NCBI GenBank assembly: GCA_027924645.1
Contig: BSBN01000494.1
Coordinates: 1,622,001-1,686,000, forward strand
Source of the DNA: Cunninghamia lanceolata
Lineage: Eukaryota > Streptophyta > Pinopsida > Cupressales > Cupressaceae
Length of the DNA: 64,000 bases
Reading direction: 5' to 3'
Shown here: positions 10,419 to 22,474 of the stretch, in pieces
Layout of the letters: every line of letters starts with the position of its first letter
How positions within the stretch are numbered: position 1 is the stretch's first letter
The notes under the pieces: model-generated
Seen by the model: only the letters and a program-made list of their open reading frames with translations
Databases searched by the model: none
Told to the model about the DNA's origin: nothing
Program-made: the position numbers and the translations under genes

Positions 10419-13397
10419 TCCTCGCCCCCTAACACTTGACTTACTCCTAGAAGTCACAAACTAGGGTGGAAACATAACACATTAGTACTACAAATTTCTA
10501 TTACCAACATCCAAGCTGATTCATTACATCAAAATAATATACATTAGTTTTGCCTATGAAAATAATTCATCTCACAAGGATATATAATCCATTTCAAACA
10601 TGACCTATCCTTTTAGCCTTTAATGTTACAATAATAATGCAATCAAGACTTGCATTTCAAAAATGATTCCATAGTACATAAACCACTCAAAATCCTTACA
10701 TATTAGCATTGACACCCATCAATTTCTTTCAGAACAAAGAAAACATTACACCCATTTAATCCTAACTAGCAGAATTTCTCATATCAGAAACATATAAGGT
10801 ATTCAATTTCAAATGCATTACCATATCATTTTCTTTACCCTTAAATTACAATTCTTTTTCCAATACACTATTAAGAAATCAATACATCAAAATGCTACAT
10901 TTCCATAAATCACAACATAATTATACCCACAAAGCACACTAAATATCCATCATTTATAAACAAGACATTCCTCTTTATTCATTTTACAACACTAAATCTC
11001 ATGACATATTCAACCAAGATCATGATTTTACACCTTTTAGAAGCATGTAAACACAATTCATCATTTCATAAGTACTATATTCATGATTTCACATACATTC
11101 TTCACATACACACAAATTCACATCACCGAGAATCACATCACAAGGCTACACAGGTGTCCATCTGGACACCGGGAAGTAACATACTAATCCATGATACATA
11201 ATCCATGAGCCAAGAGCCAAAATCCATCTCACATAATCTATACCTCACACGTAGTGGCTTGATGGTGTTAGGCCACACACACATGGTGAGACCATCCAAA
11301 CAAGACCACAATGACCTATCTCTTGTTGTATAAGGTAGTTAGCCTCCAAGAGATAGTCATCACACATAGGTGGGTAGTGGGTCCTAGCTGTGTAACAACC
11401 TCACATACCCCCATCCTCAAGGTTCCCTGTGTCTGCTTCCTCATATGCACTCATCAAGTATGCCTCATATGTCCTTGGAGAGGAATCACAATACGACACA
11501 TGGCCGACATCAAAAACAATAAGGAAAAACTAGTTTAGCCACTAATGTCATAAAGAAAGATCAAATAAAAATTCAATTTCAACAATAAAGAAAGAAATGC
11601 ACGCAATTTCAACACTAAATCAAATGTAACCATGATGGCTACATGCAAATAAGATCACAAGGTGTGGCTAAACCATCACAAATAAATATAAACAAAGTGT
11701 CAGCCTTCACAATCAATAGAAAATCATCAACAACCATAAAGAAAAGTCCACAATCTTCAAAATTACATTGTACAACACTACGTGACTAGATACTAGCCAC
11801 CAAATGAGGAAGGAGGGAACAACGTCAGGCTATAGCAGTAGCCCTCATATGGTACAGAGTGAGCACACCATCCACATGGCTCAAGGTGTACTCCTCGGCT
11901 ACACCCCACATCGCGTCGTCACGCGGCATGGACTAACTAGGTGGCTTGCACACTCCTTGGCTACCCACATGGAACATGCACCTCGGCCACATCCCGCATC
12001 GCATCTCAGCGTGGCATGGTCATACGCCAGCCAGAGAAGGCACGTACTGGCCGTATGCCGCATGGCAGTGTGTCTGTGGATCCGCGGAAGTAGGCATGCG
12101 CAAAACACACCCCGCATAGCGATACCTCGTGAAGAAGGCACACGCAAGTACTTGTCGTAGCCAGAGGTATACATGGCTAGGACATGCCCATATGCTAACC
12201 AACAAAACACTGTCAAAAGAAAACATGAGTATCCCTCTACAAGTTTATGAGGCCCCATTATGTTCATCACACAAGTAGGCTATCAAACACAATCTCATAG
12301 TGCACCTTCACATGTCTAAGCACGTGGCATCGTGTCCTCGAGCCAAGCTCACTACCATCAGCAATAGGGCATCATCACCAGCACTGTGTCGGAACATCAG
12401 TGGGGTGTGGCATTGTACCTATTGCATCATGTCAGAACATGTGCAAATACGGGAGTTGTCTTAGCATGGGTAACAGATCTCCCTCTACATGCTGGACCTC
12501 AAAATATACATGGGGCATATGGTTTCACTTGGGTTATCCATGCATGTCCTAGACCCCGGCCCCCAAGTGACGACTCATGTGGCATATCATACCTTTCGTG
12601 AAGACAAGGCAAATGACCCTCCAAGAAATACCATCCAGATGTTCAGAAACTATGGGGATTAGGCTAACACATATGGATCAAGTGCCTTGATCCATCATAA
12701 GGGAAAGTAGTGAGTACATTTCCTCAGGTTCGGTTGAGTGAGGGACCACTCTATGCCGTCATAAGCGTACGATGTACACTCCGCCCAAGGAACTTTGTGG
12801 CTGCTCCTACCCCTTCACAGATTGAGGGACTAGTGAACCAAAAGAAGAGAATCTATGAATCTAACTTTTGGCTACTCTTTTATATATATATTTTCAACCA
12901 CCTAAGAGTTGGCCCTCAATTGGGTAACAAACATACAAACACACATAATGGTATGGTTGATTCCACACCTAAAATACACATTTCCCCATGGATGGGTACC
13001 CAGTATCACCATCTCAAGGGCACACAAAACAAGTACGGGGTATTCACAACACTCAACCAATGCACAGTTACTGGTTTCACACTTTTACATGGGAAGATTA
13101 CTTTTATATACAAAATTCCATTACTACCTATATGATTCCTATTTGCAAAATCATAACATTACCTATTATCCACTTCCCTATTCTAGTTTCCTTCCACTCT
13201 ACTTTTCTACATATCACACGATGCTAAATCTCAATCTCATGATCATCTATCCAATACATCAATCTAGGTGTATAGATCAAGCATAGTATTCTACTCAGGA
13301 GTTTCCTACCACTGCATAAAAAGTACTACTATAGCTAAACACGGGTGACAACATTAATCCAGAGGTCCTAGTGCTAAAACTTCGCTTTGATACCAGG
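10419..13397 (-). other. L1 internal region, no recognisable coding domain
   Basis: Starting at 10419 it has a C-rich tract (TCCTCGCCCCCTAA), which on the element strand is a polypurine tract directly upstream of the 3' LTR. A GC-richer patch lies at about 11800-12650, with repeated phrases such as CTCGGCTACACCCC/CTCGGCCACATCCC. Open frames up to 141 codons (for example 12710-13135) resemble no gag or pol domain. The ends (CTTACTCCTAGAAG near 10440 and TCCTAGTGCTAAAACTTCGC near 13370) have homologues in the L2 internal remnant, so this domain is shared by the family. Confidence 0.7.
13384..13395 (-). other. L1 primer-binding site
   Basis: GCTTTGATACCA on the plus strand is TGGTATCAAAGC on the element strand, complementary to the 3' end of plant initiator Met-tRNA with one change from the common TGGTATCAGAGC. 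It sits two bases from the 5' LTR boundary at 13398. Confidence 0.75.
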
Positions 13398-15544
13398 TGT
13401 AATGCCCCACCATGCAACCCTAGAGATAAGTCAACTAAAGCAATAAAAAAGGTAAAAATATTTTTTTTGTAATAGAATTAACCAATGTAACATATTCTGA
13501 CACAACAAGTTAACTACATCTCTAGGGATAACATGACTGCATTATTGAAATTAAGCAATAACCAACAACATACATAACTCATTCAAACATGATTATATTA
13601 CATGATCTAACTAACAACCGCGGTTGTTCTAAATCCAAATGAGTACACACACACGCACAATGAAGTAATGTCTACCCAATAATGAACTCAACAGGGGGTT
13701 AAAATTCTGATTTACATATTTAAACATAGCTCCAGAGTCCTGCATGGCTTATAGATCTCAACTGCACATCTCAGTAAACATTAGTCCTGTATAGTTATGG
13801 ATTACATATTACAAATATCAATTGTATGAAATGACAAACCTAAGGCCCTAAGGGGCTGACCTAATGTCTCAGGGGCTCATATTGGCCTTGCCAACGTAAG
13901 AAGAGCACAGAGACTTCGTAGTTCGGGAACCTAAAATTGCAACCATAAAATTATTTTCAAACAAATCAAAACTTCTATGTTATAAGTTTTACATGATATT
14001 AGCTTCTACTCAAACATGGATATACATTCACATTTTAATCCATTCTTGGGAGATTAAGGTTCACCTAATCCACAACATTCTCATGAAAATTTCACAAAAA
14101 GGACATAATCTAAGGTTTAATTTCCTTGAATCAATTACATAATTATCCTCAATGTTTAATGTAACTGAAATAAGAAGTCTAGATCACATTAGTAAACTTC
14201 ATGAAATAATATAATTGAATGGGTCCAAGATACTAAACCTTGTCATTAGTACTATATGTGCAAAAGATAAAACATGCATGGTCACATTTTCATCTATTCA
14301 CCATGAGAATAATTATTAAGAAGATTCATCCCCATACCATAAAATGATATAAGAACATACTCTTATCATATCCTCTTAAGATTCCAACCAATCACCTATG
14401 TAATTGAGTCTCAATAGCATTAAGTTACGACAATAAGATATCTAACTATGATTTAAGTAAAAACTCATTATTTCATTCCAATCTACTAAAATACAAAAGT
14501 ATAAATCTATCTATCACATTATTTACATAGGTTCCTTCGAGACTACTAAAGAGAAGGTAAAGTATATCCACTGTTAGACAAAAATTCTCCTTATTTGTCA
14601 TTAAGTCAATATTCAAAATCTAGTAAGTAGGACACATTCTCTATAGGTAAGATGAAACAATTTAGGAGGGAAAAATACTATTTCCTACTAGTATCCTTTC
14701 TCATATCAATAGTACTAGTATATTGTATTCCAAATATACTTGGTAACTATGCATGATATTCTTATCAAACCTCCTTATTAGGATTAAGAGAGTATAGTTA
14801 AGTCTACACAACACTTAAAAAAATTAACTTATTACCAAAAAGTATTTCTAGAGTCAAATGAGTAACATAGTCAAGTAGACATAAACAATTACCAAACTTG
14901 TTAGACTTTCGACCAAAAGATAAGAGAAAGTACTCTAGATCCCCTTTCAAGTCTAAAACAGAGATATATTAAAACCACAAGTCAAGGCCTATGGTCCTAA
15001 GCATTTAATTATGATCAACCATGACTCAAACACTTACTAAAGATGATAGGAAAGTAGGGTATTATTCTAGGTTAACTCAAGTTACTCATAGACAAAGCTT
15101 AATTAGTTATTCTTCAAGAATATAATTAAATATCTAAAATGATAACAATACTCTTCTTATTGTCACCACCAAGACCGATCATAAGAATAAGTTACCAAAA
15201 AAATTCAAATGTGCAAGCTTATCTCAAGGAGAGGCTCAACACAAAAGAATTGATAAGAACTACTTACTAGACTCCATGCCACAATAAGTTTCATGAATAA
15301 TAATAATAGAGGTTCGATGCTCAGCAAAATAGATTTACTCATAGTAAATTTTAGCCAAAGTGATATGGCTACATACATGTAAATATAAAATAGCTACGAT
15401 ATTAAACTAAGATATATATCCTATTAAAAACTAGAATCACCATAAAAGAATAATATATGAAGCTATTGATATATGCATTCCATGACTGCCCATCCACTTA
15501 AAAATAAACATAAGAGACATTATAGGAAATTAAAATAATGCCTA

Positions 15545-15549
15545 AGGCT
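15545..15549. repeat. Copia-1 target-site duplication AGGCT (left)
   Basis: AGGCT here and at 20774-20778. The left L1 LTR has a single CCTAAGGCTAG at the matching place (about 8722), which is the unoccupied site. Confidence 0.9.
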
Positions 15550-16022
15550 TGTTGTTATATGGAACCTAATCAGACTCGGAGGTTATATTTACCCCACTTT
15601 TATCAGTGCGGTTTCCCCCCCAAATTCCTACGGGGTCAAGGGGCAGTGCCCCTTGCGAGGGTTTGGGGGCAGCACCCCCAAGACGGGGTCAAGGGGCACC
15701 GAGAGTTAATTTTTTCATTGACCGACATAAGAAAACCCTATTGTGTAACCGACAAAAAGCTTGATAAAAAGCGGCTAAGGGTTAGGGTTTTGATATTATA
15801 TTGTAGCACTTTGCAGCAGTAATGAGTTGCAGGGATTGCTGATTGTAATCAGTTTGATTTACTAGATAATAATATTGGACTCTCTGTTTGGTGGATGTAG
15901 CCCAAGTTTGGGTAAACCACGTTAAAACTTGTCTCTTGTTGTTATTATTTCTATGTATTTCCATTTCTCTATTTAATCTTTATTTGCATTTAATTGATAT
16001 CTTCTACCTGCTAACCCTAACA
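15550..16022 (+). repeat. Copia-1 5' LTR (473 bp)
   Basis: Starts TGTTGTTATATGG and ends CTAACCCTAACA. Compared with the 3' LTR it lacks 142 bp of GC-rich sequence. The junction lies at 15698/15699 at a GCA that also closes the missing block in the 3' LTR. Confidence 0.9.
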
Positions 16023-16024
16023 AG

Positions 16025-16036
16025 TGGTATCAGAGC
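16025..16036 (+). other. Copia-1 primer-binding site
   Basis: TGGTATCAGAGC, complementary to initiator Met-tRNA, two bases after the 5' LTR. Confidence 0.88.
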
Positions 16037-16088
16037 TGGTTGTGTTCAATTATCGTCTATAGGAAAGTCTCACGGTTGAGTGGGAGCA

Positions 16089-19000
16089 ATGGCGGATGAG
16101 GGTAAAATGAAGGTTGATAAATTCAATGGGTAGAACTATCAGTTATGGAAGATGCAGATGGAGGATTACCTCTATCAAAAGGATTTATGGAGGCCGTTGG
16201 AAGGAGTAGCTAAGAAACTGGCAACAATGTCTAATGAGGATTAGAATCTTCTTGACAGAAAGGCACTGGGAACCATTCAGTTGTGCTTGGTACCGTCAGT
16301 GGCATTCAATATAACGGAAGTGAAGACAACAAATGGTCTGATGAAAGCTTTGGCTAAATTATATGAAAAACCCTCAGCCTCAAATAAGGTATTTCTCATG
16401 AAGCAGTTGTTTAATTTGAAAATGGTTGAAGGTGGATCTATGACAGGTCATTTAAATAAATTTAATACGATTTTCAGTCAATTGACTTCTGTAAATGTAA
16501 AATTTGATGAAGAAGTTAGAGCTCTCTTGATATTATGTTCATTGCCTGAAAGCTGGGATAGTTTGGTAATGGCGGTTAGTAACTCTGTTTCTGGTTCAAA
16601 TACCCTAAAATTTGATGATGTTGTTGGTGTTATTTTGAGTGAGGAAATTCGTAAGAAAAGCTCAGGTGGATCCAAATTAGGCAGTGTTTTGAATGCAGAA
16701 AGCAGGGGCAGATCAAAGGAGAGAGGAAAACGTTCTAGAGGTCATGGGAAGTCACGAGGAAAATCAAAGGAAAAAAGATCCCAAACTAGAGGACAGAAGG
16801 ATTGCTGGTACTGTGGAAAACTAGGTCATCTGAAGAAATATTGCTGGTCTCGGAAGAACAAAGAAGGAAACAAACAAGAAGGCAATAAGGAAGCAAATGT
16901 GGTAAGTAATAAATCTGAAGATGACACTTTGATTCTTTCCTTAGATAATGCTGATGATTCATGGGTTTTAGATTCAGGGGCCTCATTTCATGCTACACCC
17001 CATAGAAGTTATTTTCTTGATTATGTCCAAGGGGATTTTGGGCTGGTTTATTTGGGAGATAATGAACTCTGTCAGATTGTTGGAAAGGGAAGAATCAAGA
17101 TTAAGTTACAGAATGGGAATCATTGGCTACTACAAGAGGTAAGGCATGTTCCAAGGCTCAGTAGGAATTTAATTTCAGCAGGGCAGCTAACTGAACAAGG
17201 TTGCACTATTACATTTACTGATAAAAATTGGAAGGTTTCTAAAGGTGTGAAAGTAGGCACCTTATATCTTTGTACAGGTCATACTGTTCCTTCTACTTTA
17301 GCTATTATAGAGAAAAAATAAACAGGTTCAGGAACAGTTGCTACAGGTTTGCAGGAAGAGACTGGAAAAGTTGCTGCAGGTTCTGAGACAACACTGTGGC
17401 ATAACAAACTTGGGCATATGAGTGAAAAAGGTATGAAGGTACTTCATTCTAAAAAAGTTTTACCAGGTCTGAAATGTATTAATATGGATTTCTGTGAAAG
17501 TTGTGTGTATGGAAAATAAAAAAGAGTCAGTTTTCTCAAGGATGGGAAGCAAAAGAAAAATAAAAAATTGGAGCTTGTGCATACAGATGTATGGGGACCA
17601 GCTCAGGTATCTTCTCTCAGTGGCTCTTGGTATTATGTTACATTCATAGATGATGCAACTAAGAAGGTCTGGTTTTATTTTCTTAGACAGAAATCTGATG
17701 TATTTGGAACATTTAAGAAATGGAGAAGCTTGGTTGAGAATGAGATGGGTAAAAGATTAAAATATCTCAGATCTGATAATGGCGGTGAGTATTGCAGCAA
17801 AGAATTTGAAGATTATTGTTCCTTTAATGGAATTCGTAGGTAGAAAATAGTTCCAGGGACTCCACAGGAAAATGGAGTGGCTGAACGCATGAATAGGACA
17901 ATAATGGAGCGTGCAAGGACCATAAGATTGCATGCTGGGTTGCCTTTAAACATGTGGGCAGAGGCTGTCAACACTGCTGTATATTTAATTAACAGAGGTC
18001 CTTCAGTTCCTTTGGGCTGTGGTATTCCAGAGGAAGCATGGATAGGCAAGAAGGTGAGTTATTCTTTTCTAAAAACCTTCGACTATGAAGCATTTGCACA
18101 TATAGGTTCTGAAAATAGAACCAAGCTGGATGCAAAATTAAAAAGGTGTACCTTTGTTGGATATGGCATTGATGAATTTAGTCATAGGCTTTGGGATTTT
18201 AAAAATCAAAAAATTGTGAGAAGTAGGGATGTTATATTCAATTAGAAGGTGTTGTACAAAGATCAGTTGCAGCAGCATGAGAAGAAAGAAAAAGATTATA
18301 TGGTGCTAGACGATACTCTAAATAGTGATGTTCTAGTGGTTCCTCATGCTCCGCAATAGCGACCAAAAATACCACAAACTCCAGTGAATGTTAGACGGTC
18401 AACAAGGATAAGTAGACCTCCTGAAAGGTTTTCTCCCTCTTTGTATTCTATTTTGTTAACAGATGTTGGTGAACCAGAAGGGTATGATGAAGCTATGCAG
18501 GTGGATACACAGGTTCAGTGGGAGCTTGCCATGCAAGAAGAAATGGACTCCTTGCTGAAAAATCAGACTTGGGAATTATGTAAGTTACCTGCAAGTAAAA
18601 AAGCTTTACCAAATAAATGGGTTTACTGGCTGAAAGAGGAAGATGGAGGTAAGAAAAGATTTAAGGCCAGGTTAGTTGTAAAAGGATTTGCATAGAAAAA
18701 GGGCATTGATTTTGATGAGATATTTTCTCTAGTTGTCAAGATGACTTCTATTCGTACTGTTTTAAGTATTGTGGCTGTTGAAGATTTACATTTGGAACAG
18801 CTAGATGTTAAAACTGCCTTTCTCCATGGTGATTTGGAGGAGGAGATATATATGGACTAGCCCCAAGGATTTGAGGTCAAAGGTAAGGAGAAACTAGTGT
18901 GCAAATTGAAGAAGAGTTTGTATGGCCTAAAACAAGCACCTCAGCAATGGTATTTAAAATTTGATAGTTTTATGGTTGAGCAAGGCTACAACAGGTGTAA

Positions 19001-20024
19001 TTCTGACCATTGTGTTTATTTTAAGAGGTTGGATAATGACAGCTACATTATTTTATGTTTATATGTTGATGACATGCTTGTAGCTGGGTCTAACATGGAT
19101 CACATAAGAAAGTTAAAATAGCAATTAACACAGTCATTTGCTATGAAAGATTTGGGGGTAGCAAAACAAATCTTTGGTATGAAAATTTGTAGAGATAGGA
19201 AGAATAGAAAATTGACTCTATCTCAAGCTACTTATGTTGAAAAGGTGTTGTAGAGATTCCACATGGAGAATGCCAAAGCTGTCAGCACACCTTTGCTTAG
19301 TCATTTGAAATTGACCAAGGAGATGTGTCCTAAGACACAAGAGGAGGAAGAGAAAATGTCCAAGGTACCCTATGCTTCAGCTGTAGGAAGTTTAATGTAT
19401 GCCATGGTATGCACGAGACCGGATATTGCACATGCTATAGGAGTCGTTAGCAGGTATATGAGTCATCCCGGATTAGAGCATTGGAATGCGGTAAAATGGA
19501 TTCTCAGATATTTGAGAGGTACATCTAATAAACACTTATGTTTTGGAGGCTCTAATACTGATTTAGCAGGTTATGTAGACTCAGCTTTGGCAGGGGATAT
19601 TGATACCAGGTGGAGTATTACAAGTTATGTCTTTACTATAGGTGGAATAGCGGTGAGTTGGATTTCCAGGTTAAAAAAAGTGGTTGCTTTATCCACCACA
19701 GAGGCAGAATATGTAGCTGCAATAGAGGCAAGCAAGGAGATGATATGGCTGCAATCTTTCATCAATGAATTAGGCACACAACAGGTTAACAGTTATTTGT
19801 TTACGGACAACTAGAGTGCCATACATCTTGCAAAGAATTTAGCCTTGCATTCAAAGACCAAACACATATAGTTGAGGTATCACTTCATTCGGTTGGTGTT
19901 GGATGATGGACAGTTATAGCTGGCAAAGATACATATAGATGACAATCCAGCAGATATGTTTACAAAGGCAGTTACAAGGGAGAAGCTGAGCTCCTCTTCA
20001 GCTTCGGTTGGTCTTCTAGACTGA
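16089..20024 (+). pseudogene. Copia-1 gag-pol, one frame with 14 internal stops
   Basis: From ATG 16089 to TGA 20022-20024 is one uninterrupted frame of 1311 codons with no frameshift. Gag is followed by a zinc knuckle CWYCGKLGHLKKYC (about 16804), protease WVLDSGASFH (about 16962), integrase HTDVWGP (about 17577), SDNGGEY (about 17773) and ENGVAERMN (about 17869), then reverse transcriptase LDVKTAFLHGD (about 18801) and YVDDML (about 19062), then RNase H with ending ADMFTKAV. In-frame stops start at 16131, 16242, 17319, 17517, 17841, 18243, 18358, 18693, 18858, 19119, 19251, 19812, 19869 and 19917: twelve TAG and two TAA, no TGA. Most stand where copia relatives have Gln (for example before PQGFE and between GFA and KKGIDF). 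Not functional as read. Confidence 0.92.
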
Positions 20025-20059
20025 AAACAACCAAAAATAGAACAACAGAGTTCAGGGTG

Positions 20060-20158
20060 CTTATTTCCAGTGGGAGCTACAGGGTCAGTGGTGTTATGAT
20101 CAGTTTCCTAGTGGGAGATGATATGGTGTGGACTCTGATCAGTCTCCAAGTGGGAGAT
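20060..20158 (+). repeat. Triplicated polypurine-like motif before Copia-1 3' LTR
   Basis: AGTGGGAG occurs at 20069-20076, 20110-20117 and 20149-20156. The last two sit in a tandem repeat of about 40 bp that begins TGATCAGT. The last copy directly precedes the LTR and is the likely plus-strand primer. Confidence 0.65.
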
Positions 20159-20773
20159 TGTTGTTATATGGAACCTAATTAGACTCAGAGGTTATATTTA
20201 CCCCACTTTTATCGGCGCGGTTTCCCCCACAAATTCCTACGGGGTTAAGGGGCAGCGCCCCTTGTGGGGGTTTGGGGGCGGCACCCCCAAGATGGGGTCA
20301 AGGGGCAGTGCCCCTTGCGGGGTCCAGGGACAGCGCCCCTGGCGCATTCCCTATTGTGATACAGGGCGAGGTGGAGGGGCAGCGCCCCCGTGGGGGCTCG
20401 GGGGCAACGCCCCCGAAACCTCACATGGTTTTTATTATTTCATAATGCACCGGGAGTTAATTTTTTCATTGACCAACATAAGAAAACCCTATTTTGTAAC
20501 TGACAAAAAGCTTGATAAAAAGTGGCTAAGGGTTAGGGTTTTGATATTGTATTGTAGCACTTTGCAGCGGTATTGAGTTGCAGGGATTGCTAATTGTAAT
20601 CGGTTTGATTTACTGGATAATAATATTGGACTCTCTGTTTGGTGGATGTAGCCCAAGTTTGGGTGAACCACATTAAAACTTGTCTCTCATTGTTATCATT
20701 TCTGTGTATTTCTATTTCTCTGTTTAATCTTTATTTGCATTTAATTGATATCTTCTACCAGCTAACCCTAACA
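20159..20773 (+). repeat. Copia-1 3' LTR (615 bp) with GC-rich palindromic block
   Basis: Same ends as the 5' LTR. Positions 20221-20420 are packed with short inverted G/C repeats such as AAGGGGCAGCGCCCCTT and GGGGGCAACGCCCCC, in an AT-rich element. The block at 20308-20449 (142 bp) is absent from the 5' LTR. Confidence 0.9.
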
Positions 20774-21011
20774 AGGCTAGGAATGTTAATATATGAAAAC
20801 ATGTAGAGGGAATATGTAAACAAATGGAAGGGGTTAAGTGCTTACAAACATTTAGCTCCAAGAGAAGATATAAGATTGGTTTAATCAAAAGTTAAATGGT
20901 TAAGGATTCTTTAATGTCGATGGGACATAATGTCGACTTGGTCATGCTGTGAGATCATCTTATCCCTTCCTCTTTCGATAATCTTCCATTCCTCCCTTTG
21001 GAATGAAACTG

Positions 21012-21411
21012 CACTTGGTAGACATGAATGCGAAGTGTAGAATAGTATACAAGGCATTGGACGGCCATGGTTGCAGGATAAAAAAAATGGTTTCGTTGAA
21101 AAGGATTTAGAAACTTCCAAGCAAAGGTAATTGGCAGATGTACAACTAGACTTCGCAACCATTGCTAACCAACACCTCATTACCTACATGCCAAAATGAG
21201 AGATTGCAACAGGGTATGGACGGCCATCAAAGCATAATAGAAAGTGGATTTCTACCAAACGTAGTAGTTGCAAATGTAAAATGTGGAAGCATAGACTAGG
21301 CATCTAAACCATTTGAATAACTTCCTCAAGGAAATGTGGTCTGGTGGTTTGCAATGATTGCAGGGATACCCACAAAATGAGTTTTGTTGAAAAGACTTTA
21401 GAAACTTTCCC
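21012..21411 (+). pseudogene. Captured PPR-protein fragment in L1 right LTR
   Basis: Second copy of the PPR relic at 8962-9362, with the same broken frames and the same small internal deletion. A few substitutions separate them (for example GTAGTAGTT here against GTAGCAGTT at about 9208). Sharing of the defects shows the fragment was already decayed in the L1 master copy. Confidence 0.65.
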
Positions 21412-22099
21412 CGGCCAATCCCTTCTTAGGTGTATGACTGATATGTCTTTTGTAGGCTTCATTTCATGCCCTTTCACCCAAAGGTGTTGATCCTTCATGG
21501 GGTCAGCTGCCATCAAAGGAGGTGACTCTTTGTTGTTTGTATCCCTTCATAACACAATGAATGTATAGTTATTAATCATTATAGTTATATCTAATGCCTT
21601 CTTTATCTAACTGTAGAAATAACAGCATAAGACATTTATATTATAACGCTTTTATTGAATAAGCAAGAATGATAATATCGGTTGAAGAGGTGATTTCATT
21701 TATGAGAAGAGGATCGTAGAATAACCATATGTGTACAGGTGACTCCAAGATGAGATTGATGTTATTAATCTTTCTACCAATTCCCAAGAGTTGTGAATAG
21801 GATTCATTGATGTTGTTCTATCACGAGAAGGTTTTGTTGCATCTTTTGTGATCGATCAGGAGCACCAAATGTAGTGATCTTTATAATGGTCGTATGTTGG
21901 TTGTCCCATTTAAGGACTTATTCACAGTTTTGTATGATGTGATAACATCTTGCCAGGCTAGCTGCACCTCAAAATTAGCAAATAATGGTCCTTGTCATTG
22001 AATTTAGTTAGTAGTTTCATATTCTATTTCACTCGGTCACATTTCTAGCTGCATATCAGTAAGAGTAGCTGATTGTACTTATTAAAGGCATTTAGGTGG

Positions 22100-22450
22100 G
22101 CACAACATCTCGAATTGCAAGGAACTAGAGTGGTTTGTGTTGCAGATGCTCCCTCCTATATATAGGGTATCCAATACTCTGGAGCATATGCATCTTTTGG
22201 GGTTGATAATAGTTAATGCCTTGGGGATTTGCAAGAACTTAAAAATTTAAGTTAAGACTTTAAATGAGGAGGAGATTAAGTTTGACATTGTTGGCATTGA
22301 TGCTTCCTTGGCAAATGCCTTTTGACTTATTCTTATTGTAGAGGTGCCAACTATGAATATAGAAATGGTTCTTATTGCAAATAACACAACTGTTATTCAA
22401 GATGAAGTCTTGGCTCACTGGTTAGGCCTCATACTTGCAAATCCACGGTG
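22100..22450 (+). pseudogene. Captured RPAC1 fragment in L1 right LTR
   Basis: Second copy of the relic at 10049-10400, with the same frameshift and the same TGA after the NAF residues. It reads [41 protein letters not shown] and [14 protein letters not shown]. It ends just inside the LTR terminus at 22469. Confidence 0.78.
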
Positions 22451-22469
22451 AGAATGGAGGGGCACTACA

Positions 22470-22474
22470 CCACA
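22470..22474. repeat. L1 target-site duplication, right copy
   Basis: CCACA; see the left copy TCACA at 6580-6584. Confidence 0.7.

Larger units (their letters stand above)
15550..20773 (+). mobile_element. Copia-1: full-length Ty1/copia retrotransposon
   Basis: A complete structure: target duplication AGGCT, LTRs 15550-16022 and 20159-20773, primer site TGGTATCAGAGC at 16025-16036, a single gag-pol frame, and a polypurine tract AAGTGGGAGAT at 20148-20158. Domain order is gag, protease, integrase, reverse transcriptase, RNase H, as in Ty1/copia. The gag start and the YVDDMLVAG reverse transcriptase core resemble the Tork/Tnt1 lineage. It inserted into the 5' LTR of L1, so it is younger than L1. 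Confidence 0.92.
6585..22469 (-). mobile_element. L1: LARD-like non-autonomous LTR retrotransposon (contains Copia-1)
   Basis: This is a large element of the LARD type: long LTRs, a non-coding internal region, and dependence on another element's proteins. The LTRs are 6585-10418 (3834 bp) and 13398-22469 (3843 bp after removing Copia-1 and one target copy). Both start TG and end CA. The internal region 10419-13397 is 2979 bp. A reverse-complement primer site (GCTTTGATACCA, 13384-13395) beside the right LTR, and a C-rich tract (10421-10431) beside the left LTR that is purine-rich on the minus strand, set the orientation to minus. No gag, protease, integrase or reverse transcriptase motif was found. 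A five-base target duplication and an empty paralogous site at 27939 confirm the boundaries. The LTRs carry fragments of two host genes. Confidence 0.85.
13398..22469 (-). repeat. L1 5' LTR (right copy), split by Copia-1
   Basis: The copy of 6585-10418 runs from 13398 to 15549, is interrupted by Copia-1, and resumes after the target duplication at 20779. It has the same TG...CA ends. Its promoter should lie in the outer (right-hand) half, now about 5.2 kb further from the internal region because of the insertion. Confidence 0.85.

Noticed and set aside
11804..12270. Overlapping open frames of 118 and 123 codons on opposite strands
   Set aside because: They lie in the GC-richer part of the L1 internal region; His/Arg/Cys-rich composition follows the base composition, and no domain is recognisable.
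16089..20024. Stop-codon reassignment or readthrough in Copia-1
   Set aside because: TAG at Gln positions could look like recoding, but neighbouring dead host relics show the same pattern and CAG-to-TAG decay by methylation is the simpler cause.
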